From Craterostigma plantagineum (Eukaryota > Streptophyta > Magnoliopsida > Lamiales > Linderniaceae), in contig JAPQWV010000050.1 in assembly GCA_027422505.1 (NCBI GenBank), forward strand, positions 3,410,001 through 3,474,000: a stretch of DNA of 64,000 nt. Reading direction: 5' to 3'. Shown piece after piece: positions 54,444 through 64,000 of the stretch. The position numbers were made by a program, and so were the translations under genes. The notes beneath the pieces were generated by a model that did no database searches, was not told the DNA's origin, and worked only from the letters and a program-made list of their open reading frames with translations. Within the stretch, counting starts at the first letter, position 1. Each line of letters opens with the position of its first letter.

Positions 54444-57400
54444 ATGGCGACCCCAAATCGAAGAGGCAACGGAGATTCATTATCTTCTACCACATCCAAG
54501 CTTAGAGCTTACTGGGTTCCAATTTTACTTCTCTCGGTATCGATTTTCTTTCAGCTCGTTGTTTTGCCTCGCAGTTTTCCGCCGTCATACTACGATGGTA
54601 CCTTTGATCACTAATTTTCTTTTCTGGGAGTAATTTTCTTTGTTGTTTGGGATTCTAACTCGATTGTTAATTTTTACAGCGTTGGGTATCCCAAAATACA
54701 GTTCAGTTGAAGAAGTTACTCAAGCGTATGAAGATATCATGTCAAAATGGTAATTATATGAATAAATACCGTTTTTTAGATCTTTTCCTTAATTCTAAAT
54801 GCTGCGAGGTTTAGTTCTTGTTTTTGTTTCTCCTTAGTGATTGGATTTTGTATTCTTGGGTGTTATCTACTTGTTTCAGGAGTGATGTTTTGTTTTTCTT
54901 GCGTGGAAGTGCAATGGCCTGAGAGTCCAATTTTGTGTTTATTTGATCACAGATATGTAGAGTTTGAATCTTTCAGAAAAATTAATTTGTTACTCTAAGA
55001 TACTTTCGGAGTATGTTAGAGAACAGATTTGTACTAGTTGCACCTCTACATCTTGCTCTTCTACTCAGCATTATCTGTATTAACTTGGGGCCCTCTTCAG
55101 TTTTTTCTGCCGAAAAATTGTTGACTTTGACTTGATATATTTAATCTCAGGAAATCGAGTGATAACATTCCTCCATCGGTCGATCTCCTTAAGGTGGCCG
55201 CTCCATATGAGTTTTCATCATTTTGATAACTTGTGATATATGAAGTCTACTTGCTCGATTTTTGAGTAATTAGTCCAGTTCACTATTCTAGTTTTAAGGG
55301 ATTTAGTAAAATTCACAACGTTTGAACAAAGATTAATAGTGCTTGATATCACATGTGTTGCAGGTTCAGTATGCTTTCGAGCTGCTGACAAATCCGTTAC
55401 TGAAGAGAGACTATGACGTATATAACATTGATGAGTATCATGTACGCCTTTCTTTCACTACCCTTTTAATGAAACTCTAAGCAATGCTTATCGCATGTTT
55501 TAGCTTTTAGAATACTGCCTTCTTTTAAATTATTCTTCTCCAAATTATTAGTTGCTAGTTGCTAACCTATTACTCCATTCTTCTCGACTATGTAGCACGT
55601 ACTTGAACAGTTCAAGGAGCACCATTCAGGGAAACATATTTCTGAAGTTGACCTTCCGTTAATAAAGGCTGCCCCATTCGGTTTGTCAAGACTTTCATAT
55701 AATATATATTGTTTTTGCATAAGGTCACACGTTGGTAAGTAGCGTTGCATTTTTTTTATTCTTTGTCATCTCAGATCCTGCAGAGAACGATTTAAATTTA
55801 ATCAGCTCGGAGAACTTTCTATCTGTGTTTGAAGAGGACAAGGCCTTGCTAGTGCAGGTTCTTATATGCTTCATTCATATTTGTTTACTTTCTTTCCCTG
55901 GATTAGCATTGGTATTTGTTCGGTGGCTTTTCTGATGAGAACTAATTAAAGATTCCGATACCATAAAATCATACGACCACATTGCTAATTCTGACCTTTG
56001 ATCTTGCATCTCACTATTCCCCTTATGATCAACTGAAACCTTATCTCTACTGATAATTACTTAGTATGGTGTACACGTATGTGAATATCCGCCGTTTATA
56101 ACTTTCATTACATTGACCTTCATTTCTGTCATTTTTTTGTAGTAGTGTCCCAAATATCTTGACTTGTTTATGTGCTCAATCTTTCGGTTGTGTGGAGACA
56201 CTGGCTAGAGTCTCTTATCTATTTATGGTTGGAATTTGTTGACGAATACCTTTTTTTTAGCAAAAATTCTTGTTTGATCTGATGCAGGTAATTTCATCGG
56301 GAAGCAACCGTTGCTACGATTTTTCTACTAATTGGAAGAGAATCGGTAAGTTTCGTTGTATGACAATGTCAAATGTCTTATACCTGACCCATTTTTTCGA
56401 ACGTCATTTCCATGGTTTTATCTTTATCGTTAGTATATTTGCTGGATGGGGTAGCGAATACTGGCGTGGTAGAACTCGGTGACGTTCAACTTGCTGGATA
56501 TCTAGCCCAGAAGAAATCTAGTGGTGGACGGCCTTTCTTCAGAAATGGTGAGATTACTTTACTAATACACTCATAACACAACCCAGAATTTGTTGTCTAC
56601 TTGTCGACAAAATTATGATTTATGGATTTTTGGAGAGTGTTCATGATATCTTCTTCCGATGATTGCTTCACTTTGCCTGAATCTCTCTCTCTCTCTCTCA
56701 CTCTCTCTCTCTCACACACACACACACACAACACATTCAGTGTCAAAATCTGTTATGCTTTTTAACTGAAGAAGTTCGTATTAGCATCAAGCATTTTTCT
56801 TGTACAGGACTTCCGGCAATTTTAGCTTTTCCTCCTGGTTGTAAAAGTTCAAGCTGTCTACACAGGTGCATTTCCTACTCATACATGACTTAATAATTTG
56901 AATTTTTCGCTCCTTTTTTCTTCTTTTTCGGGATTTGTAGACTTGAAAAAGTTTTCGACTAGGTATGAGGGCGAACTATATGTTGACACAGTCACTGATT
57001 GGTTGGCGACCAGCATCCTAAATTTACCTCGAATACTGTACTACACGAAGGAAACGCTGGTAATCCTCGATTTGTAGTCTTCCATTGAAAATTCTCAGAT
57101 TTAACGTTTATAGCATCAGGACAATCTTTAGGAACTTCTGCACTCTCCGCCTTTTTGTCTCAGTTTCTTGTGATCTTGAACGGTCGTTATTAATGTTAAT
57201 TTTTTTCCGTGTCAGATTCCAAATTTTTTGGTAAAGAGTAAACCTCATCAGGTATAGTTTATCTTCTAGTCTCAGCACACTTATATCTTGAGCTTCATCA
57301 TTATGATAAATATGTGACTGATGATTGGCTTTTTTCGGCGTTGTTTCAATGCCTATATGACCCTAGGCACTATCCTAAATAGCAAATGACTTTGCCATAC

Positions 57401-59859
57401 ATCATGATATCTCTATCCCTTATGCATTGTGCACTGTAATAATTGCCTGTTAAAAAAATGTTTCTATTCTACTAGTCATCCATATGATTATCCAGCTTGT
57501 TGTTATCTTTAATTTCCCTCGCCGATATGCAACTCGATTTTTGTAAAGAACTGGAGTTTGAAATTATTACTATTAGTTAGCTGTATGCGCGCGCAGGTTA
57601 GAGTTATTTTCATCTCAAAAACTGGCGAACGTGCTTCTCCATTCATTCGGTCGGCTGCTGTAAAATATTCATCATATGCAACCTTTGGGTTTGCTCTATG
57701 GAAAGAAGAAGAATCTGCTTTTTGGTGGAAAATGTACGTCGCTTGTATTTTTTCCAGCAATTTCGTTTGCTTCTTTTCCATTGCCAATATCCATATGCTT
57801 TATTACAGGTTTGGCGTCGAGTCCGCGCCTGCAATAGTATTTCTGAGAGATCCAGGATCCGAACCAGTCATTTACCACGGCATGTCTCAGCTCACTGCTT
57901 AATTCAATAAAAGGAAAAAAATTATAATTTTGAATTGTGGGTTGAGTTGCTAATTATGCAATCATTGCAGGATCAGTCAACAGTTCGTTGTTCTTAGATC
58001 TTATGGAGAAGAACAAACATTTCGGTACGGTTAATTTGTTCACAGTTCGATTCGAGTTCACTGCATTAGGGCTATTGGGCTGAGTAATCTATAACGATTT
58101 GTGATTTTTCAGCGCTTCCTCAGTTGAGAAGTCTGACGTCAATGGAGTTGGGCTGTGACGTCCACGGCTATTCGCGCCGTGGATTCGATACTAAGATATG
58201 GTACTGTGCGGTCGTCGCTGGTAGACCAAGCCAGGAACTCAACAAAATGCGCCAGGCTAGTCTTTTTTGTTAAATTTGCGCTTACTGATTGATTTTACGT
58301 TCATTTAGTGTTTCAGAAGTGTTACAAATAGAATATATAAAATTAATATAATACATCCCCTCATAAAAAATCCACGTTTAAGGCCAGATAAGAGAAAAAA
58401 AATCAGCCTAGACGATAGGAGCGTTTGTAGAAAAAAATAAAAAATAAAAAATACGATTCACCTCCTTCATACGTAGGTATTTAGGTGCATGATACCATAT
58501 ACTTGCATAAGCCACTCTTCTCCATGTCATTTTTTCGTATAATAAGCAGCATAGAACTAGGAGAAAGTTCATACTCGTTAGCGAAGATGAAAATTTCGAT
58601 ACTGTTTCATTTGATGCTAACTTATGGTCTTTGACGACATATGTGTTTACAGACCATTCGCAGCGTGCAAGAAAAACTTCTGTCGAACGAAGAAAAAAAC
58701 AACCCTTCGCATTCGACCTCAGCAGCCGAGGCGCTGAGACAAAAGAGGCTGTCTTTCGCCTGGCTCGACGGCGAGGCTCAGCAGGTAAGCCATCGATGCT
58801 TCAGCTATTTTTTTTGTCTTAGTATCGTAATTTCTGAAAGTTCTCTACGAATATCACGCATTTCTTTTTGCAGAAATACTGTTCATTCCACATTAATTCA
58901 GAAGATAGCTACGAGACTTGTGGGCCCCAGAGGGGTATGGTTGACACGCCCCGCCTTTTCATTATCCGATACGAAAGGAATTCTGCCACGGAAGACGAAA
59001 ACGCCGACAAAAAATCACCGAAAGAGGCGAACACCAACGTCTTCAATGCTTGGCATCACACCGAGTTCGACCCAATCTCCACGCTCGTTGCAAAGTACAA
59101 CGGCTCGACCGAAATCTCAGATGTTAGTGAAAATTTATCGACATCTATGATTAAAGTAAAACCTCATATTTATGATCTTTGTTTCCTTTTTTGTGCATTT
59201 CATTACAGATCATACAATGGATTTCCAAAACGATTAAAGATGGCGACACCAGGGAGATTCCTCCTTTTGTAAGCTCGATTACATCTCCCTCTCTCTCTTT
59301 CTCTATATATATATATGTATAGATATATACATATGTATAAAGAGTGAAATTGTTCTAGAAAACGAAAGCGCCCGAGCTGTTGCCCGAGGAGGGCGGCCAA
59401 GCGTGGTCGAAGGGTTCGAAGAAGTTGATATCTTCGTCGGGAAAAAGCTTGAAGCAGCGAGCAAATAGCTTCGCGTCGAACGTATACGACTACCTCGGGG
59501 ACCCGAGGGTGGGCCCGTCTCTGCTTCTAGCATCGTTGATGTCTTTCGGTCTGATTTGGCTCAACAGAAGCAAGCCATCGCCGTCGCTGACTCAGTCGAG
59601 GAACCCTAGCGAATCCGATGAACAAAAGGTATGCATATTATTGCACGAGTATCTTTAAGTTTGGTTAGGCTTTTTTTCTTTCTTTATTGGATCTTAAATT
59701 CGATGCGTTTATTTCTTCGCACTGAAGGATGGGGAAAAGGAAAGGCGAAGGGAGCGCCGGCAAAGGACGGGGACGAACAAGCTCGTCCCGCCTTCGATGA
59801 CCGACTTTGAGCCTAAAGACGCTCAGCAGATCCTGTTTTCTGATTCCGACTCGGAGTAG
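54444..59859 (+). CDS. DnaJ-related membrane protein, 707 aa, 20 exons
   Basis: Exons: 54444-54597, 54680-54749, 55151-55193, 55364-55441, 55596-55680, 55775-55857, 56288-56345, 56434-56547, 56808-56865, 56963-57059, 57216-57251, 57597-57733, 57809-57879, 57971-58024, 58113-58255, 58653-58784, 58874-59122, 59209-59268, 59359-59628, 59728-59859; together one open frame. Residues about 23-42 form a membrane anchor (YWVPILLLSVSIFFQLVVLP). A J-like domain follows (YYDALGIPKYSSVEEVTQAY...YAFELLTNPLLKRDYD, about 48-105) but without the HPD motif. The middle resembles thioredoxin-like domains (AFWWKM, GVESAPAIVFL). A second hydrophobic segment lies near 627-642, and the acidic tail ends SDSDSE. It resembles DNAJC16-type proteins; the role is not established. 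Introns 13 and 15 use GC donors. Intron 8 holds a (TC)n(CA)n microsatellite. Confidence 0.85.
56683..56730. repeat. (TC)n(CA)n microsatellite in intron 8 of the DnaJ-like gene
   Basis: A run of TC repeats passes into CA repeats, giving a strongly pyrimidine-biased strand. Confidence 0.9.
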
Positions 59860-60866
59860 GAGCGTCATAAGTTGCGCTTTTTGTTTTATTTTTTCGAAAT
59901 ACGTCTCAAGGAAAGGTTCTGCTCGGACATTGCAGGTCTTCTTAGGTTTCTTCATGTTTTGTTTTTTCTTGGTTCGGAGCATAGACAAGCCCGTTGTAAT
60001 ATCATAAATTTTTATTATTATTATAGTATTATTATTATTATTATTATTATTATTCTTCTTATTATTATTTTATTTATAACGAAGTGAAGTACACTTCGAT
60101 GATATAATGATTTGAGGGGTGGTATTTCAATTTCAAAGCTTAAGCCAAGGCTATCGTCAAATAGGTCAATTTCAAGTAAAAAAACCATATGCATTCCTTG
60201 AAGAATCGATCCAACTTCGACTTCGGTGCATAAAGAAATATGCGATTTCTTTGTCATCTATATGGAGGGCAATTTTGTAATTTTAGAGATATTGAATAAG
60301 AATAGTAAAATATATAAATAGATAATGTCGCGTAGAAACTACAGTGAATATCCCACTCTGAGGTTTCTAGCTGTCATCGTCTGACGAAGTTCATCTTTGA
60401 GGTAAGAAATTTTCGGCACTTTTGGATTCGTACTTATATGTGGGATAGGAATCCGGTGTTTCTAGTCGATGGTGAATGGATCGGATTAGGTTTTTGTAAA
60501 TTGGTTCCGTGGAGTTCACGCCTGAGTTCGTGAATAGAGTTTTAATGTGCCAATTTTTTTTTTCTGAATTTTCCGACGGAGAATGAGGGAGAATGCCAAT
60601 TCTCAGGGAGGAACTGTTGTGTTCTTCTATGTTGATGTGCTCCTGTTCGCGATTGAATGATTTTCAAAATCTTGAATGGCTAATTTGGTACTCAAATTGC
60701 TCAATAGTCTGAATGAGATTCACAATCGGCGCGTTTGTTAGTGTTTATCTTCGATCCTTGGAGCTGTTTGTGCGTATGTGCTGCCTAAATCATGTTTTGC
60801 TGAGGAACTTTAGTGAGTTTCTGTCATTTAGTGGTCTGATGTATGTACCCTTTTCTAGTGTTACTA
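59860..60866 (+). other. Intergenic region and 5' UTR intron of the PPIase gene
   Basis: An (ATT)n microsatellite lies at about 60013-60070. A TATA-like ATATATAAATAG near 60310 and a donor GAGGTAAGAA near 60399, paired with TTTTCTAG ending at 60858 just before the start codon, suggest a 5' UTR exon and a leader intron. Confidence 0.45.
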
Positions 60867-61919
60867 ATGGGAAAGGACTCAAAGCCGAAGGATGGAGGAG
60901 GAAAAAACAAGGGAAAACAAGCAGCAGCAGGTGGAAGTGATGAAGCTGGTTCTAAGGGTAAAGGGAAAGCTGGAAAATCAGATGGTCTAGGAACTTGCAC
61001 CTATGTCAAAGGTGGCTTTTCTTTCGCTACATATATTGAAGTCTGTTATTCGTTTCATGCCTCGTCTGAAATAATTCTGTGTTGCATAATTGATCTTTTT
61101 GTTCAGCCCGACACATCTTGTGTGAGAAGCAAGGAAAGATCAATGAAGCTTATAAGAAGCTACAAGATGGTTGGCTTAGTAACGGAGATAAAGTTCCACC
61201 GGCTGAATTTGCCAAGGTACTTCATCCTCTCTATTTCCTTTGTTGAGCGAGTAAATTGATGGCTTCAAAGTAGATACATATATGGACTATATATACAGAA
61301 TAAGTTCGCATGAAGTGATGTGTTAGACTCTGTTTACCCTGTCTTGTTCCTATACCTATATAATTCCATCAAGAAAGTTGATTAACAATGAAGAATCTTT
61401 CTTCTCAAGATCTATAAGCCCTAAAATGCGATTCCAGTACCTCCTATGGTTTATGAATATAACCCCTATAACCTGTTGAACATCTATGGTATTGGCCAAA
61501 ATCTTTTTTTCAATCATACTTAGATTATTATTTTTCGGTCTGCAGTTAGCAGCTGAATATTCCGAGTGCCCATCTGGTAAGAAAGGCGGGGATCTAGGGT
61601 GGTTCCCCCGCGGTAAAATGGCTGGCCCTTTTCAGGAGGTTGCATTTAACACGCTCGTTGGGGCGACCACTGCACCTTTCAAATCAACGTGAGTTTCCTA
61701 AAATAACACCCAACATCTTCTCTAAGCCTTAATACTGTCAATAATTCATGTAATACAGATTTTCTCCGACTATATCTATACTCTATCATGCTATGTGTAA
61801 TTCTGATTTCATATGTCACAACATTTACTCTAATTGCATTTTTCGATTTCTATTTTTCCTTATCGTCAAAATTCAGGCATGGCTACCACATCATCTTGTG
61901 TGAAGGAAGGAAGAACTGA
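60867..61919 (+). CDS. Parvulin-type peptidyl-prolyl isomerase (PIN4/Par14-like), 146 aa
   Basis: Exons are 60867-61011, 61107-61216, 61546-61688 and 61877-61919, all GT-AG. The first about 45 residues are a basic, Gly/Lys-rich low-complexity tail (KGKGKAGKSDG), as in human PIN4/Par14, where it helps nucleolar and DNA binding. The rotamase domain covers about 50-146: VKARHILCEKQGKINEAY at the start, then AAEYSECPSGKKGGDLGWF and the end FKSTHGYHIILCEGRKN. It isomerises Xaa-Pro bonds and lacks the WW domain and the phosphate-binding loop of PIN1. The length fits the plant single-domain family (about 140-145 aa). AATAAA at 62058-62063 is a likely polyadenylation signal. Confidence 0.94.
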
Positions 61920-63224
61920 GAAATAATAATTGGAGCCAAAGACATCCATCCAAATGCAGCAGTAGTGTTAATTTACAAACTATGCAGTGGTGAATTTGTG
62001 CTGTGGACGATGCCTACTGTTTAGCGAAACTGCTGTAGTTTTTAACTCTATGCTTTCAATAAATTAAGAATGGGAGATATATGTGCTTTCATGTTCAATT
62101 TTATTTCAAAATTGTTTTTTATGAGTTATAGCCTCATGGAACACTGTCTAAGCCTTCTCGGTCAGAATGAATTATGAGACGATCTAAACTTCCAGCAATA
62201 TAAACCTTTATTACCTCAATTCCACACAATTATAATAGTTGGGAAATTCAAACAAAATCGAATCTTTAATGTTTATTTGGAGATATTGACCTCTTTAGCT
62301 TGACTATATAAATTAACATGTATAGATAGCATCAATGTGTGTGCAAATATATCTAATTATTTATATTTTTAACATCTCATATTATTAATTAAGTTATTTT
62401 GGAAGTATAATTTTAAATTAAGGATAAACTTGTAATAACTAAAATATTAAAGGTAACATAAATTAAGGGTAAAATGATAATTAAGCAATTAAGAGTAAAA
62501 TTATAATTCAAAATGAAAGACCAATTTTCCAATTTTTACTCACTATAAGATCCTTATTGTTATGAATATTAAGGGATGATATTAAGATGTGAATATGTTT
62601 GGATTGTTGTTGAATTATTGAAATTTGGTATGTATTATATTGAATGTTGTAAAAATTAGATGAGTATTAATTCATAAGATGAGGTGTATAATTGTAATAA
62701 ATGTTGTAAATTTTAGGTGTAATAGTTGTGGCGCCCCCGCCTTCTACTACTTATTTTATTCCTAATTCGCATGACTATCTAAGTACTGATAGTTAAGTTA
62801 TCCGAAAAATGCGTATAAATTTTTTCTTTTATATAAACGAAATCATTATGTACATCAAAATACCGTCCCAACACTATTTACATAGGGCGGGTACATAGAC
62901 GCAACAAAAGAAAACTCTAGCGCCCGCCACACAGGTCGCATCCATGTACACACCACCACCCTCAAAAGTCTCTGGAGGCTTCAAAAGTTGGCCTTGCCAT
63001 CAAAAAATCATGTACCGTGATCGTGCGAACCAACAACATATAATAAAAACATGGGATGAGCTATAAAGTTCAGTAAGTGGAAATTATGCATGACGTGCAC
63101 GTGTCGTAATTCGCAAAGGCATCCGCGCCAGTGCTTTCTAATTCTCGTATCTCATTCCCTTTTTCACTCCAGTTCATGGCCCTCAGCTAACTTGCTACGC
63201 GCACCATCCTGAGCTCAATTCCAA
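61920..63224. other. 3' flank of the PPIase gene and AT-rich intergenic DNA
   Basis: GTGGCGCCCCCGCC near 62729 begins a GC-richer stretch to about 63215 that may be a retrotransposon LTR fragment, but no boundaries could be set. Confidence 0.4.
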
Positions 63225-64000
63225 TCTTATATATAAATAGAAATGTAGGTTTCATTAGAAGGGGACACGTGTCCTATTTTATTTAGTAGAAAAATAATTT
63301 ACTTTAAAACATATTTACCCATGTGGATTAGCTAACTTAAACAAAACTCACCTAATTTAAGAAAGAAAAAAATAATAAAAAGAATGCAATTTAACCCACT
63401 AACCCACGATTGCTTCTATTCATCTTTGCAACTATACTAAAAGGCCACAAATGACACAGGAGATCGAACGTTTGTTTATTGTGTTTGAGCCACAATTAAT
63501 AGCAAAACTGTGATCACGTATAGGCTATAAGTTTTTCTTGTGAAAGATTTGTATGTTGTGTTGAATATACGAGTTTCAGAAATCAATAGGTTGGCGATTG
63601 CTTATACGTTTCCCCTCTACAATAGTTGTTTGATAAGCTATTATTTTACGTATTTTATACACCCATAAACTTGCTTCACAATCGTTATTATATGTCCTAA
63701 TGACCTTGAATATTTTTCATATACTTTAGTTGGTGAATATTGGACCCGAAGGAAGACAAAGAGGACAAACATACTTAAAGACACATGCTTATAATTGGAG
63801 TAGTTGTGATAAATAAAAAAAATCCAAGTTGGCAACTAAATGAAGCAATCACGATCAAAAGAAGACTTGAGAACGAGAACAACAATCTTCCAAACAATGT
63901 CACAATCTCACATCAAAGCACACTGCTCAATGAAGGAAAAAAAGAGAAAATACAAGACACGATCTATCTTATGACTGCGGAGATATTGATTGGGCTGCTC
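63225..64000. other. Intergenic DNA starting with a Helitron-like 5' end
   Basis: TCTTATATATAAATAG then AAATGTAGGTTTC (63225-63254) resembles the 5' end of the Helitron at 28011, including a nearby CACGTGTCC. No 3' hairpin was found. The rest shows no gene. Confidence 0.4.

Noticed and set aside
57558..57902. 114-codon ORF across DnaJ exons 12-13
   Set aside because: It reads through an intron; the spliced frame gives the better continuous protein.
62729..63215. Possible LTR of a further Gypsy element (GTGGCGCCCCCGCC start)
   Set aside because: No matching second end, target duplication or coding part could be found.

Overview
This is a plant nuclear genome window, almost certainly eudicot. 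It carries intron-containing plant genes (R2R3-MYB, MIF, ACHT-type thioredoxin, NAC with a miR164 site, two PLATZ genes, a DnaJ-like membrane protein, a Par14-type PPIase), a tRNA-Ile, a snoRNA cluster, Ty3/Gypsy-Athila and Ty1/Copia retrotransposons, a Mutator-like element and many small DNA transposons. An asterid (Lamiales-like) host is plausible from the MYB306-like gene but not proven.

Layout. 1-20.5 kb is one nested transposon block. A decayed Mutator-like element (MULE) holds the end of an Ulp1-type protease gene (1-382) and a broken transposase (1865-4075). Its non-coding arms carry arrays in which the core TACC recurs every 21 bp (601-1072, 1618-1783, about 18.6-19.7 kb, 20311-20457). 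A young 14.2-kb Athila-type retrotransposon (4359-18561, 5-bp duplication TGAAT) sits inside it, with an intact 1862-codon gag-pol, a frameshifted env-like ORF, an antisense mini-gene for a 54-residue membrane peptide and arrays of palindromes and hairpins. 22.6-23.8 kb is a MYB60/MYB306-like gene. 24-33.6 kb is rich in MITEs, a short Helitron, a solo LTR and nested hAT elements around a MINI ZINC FINGER gene (30.3 kb). 33.7-35.3 kb is a polycistronic box C/D snoRNA locus with a Site II/telo-box promoter. 37.3-38.3 kb (minus) is an ACHT thioredoxin. 39.3 kb is tRNA-Ile(AAU). 41.4-42.6 kb is a NAC gene with a miR164 site. 43.3-47.4 kb is a Copia element with identical LTRs but disabled pol. 48.1-50.7 kb is a tandem PLATZ pair. 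50.8-54.0 kb (minus) is a deleted Copia derivative. 54.4-59.9 kb is a 20-exon DnaJ-related membrane protein gene. 60.9-61.9 kb is a PIN4/Par14-like PPIase. The rest is AT-rich intergenic DNA.

The host genes have no obvious joint pathway: MYB, MIF, NAC and PLATZ are separate transcriptional regulators, and the snoRNAs serve rRNA 2'-O-methylation. The most unusual signals are the 21-bp phased TACC arrays in both MULE arms, the four LTR hairpins that share a GGCGACAGC loop on different stems, and the Athila internal module where a palindrome array lies between a minus-strand membrane-peptide gene and the plus-strand env-like gene. Exon boundaries were set by hand from splice consensus, reading frame and family alignment from memory. 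rRNA and miRNA matches are also from memory.
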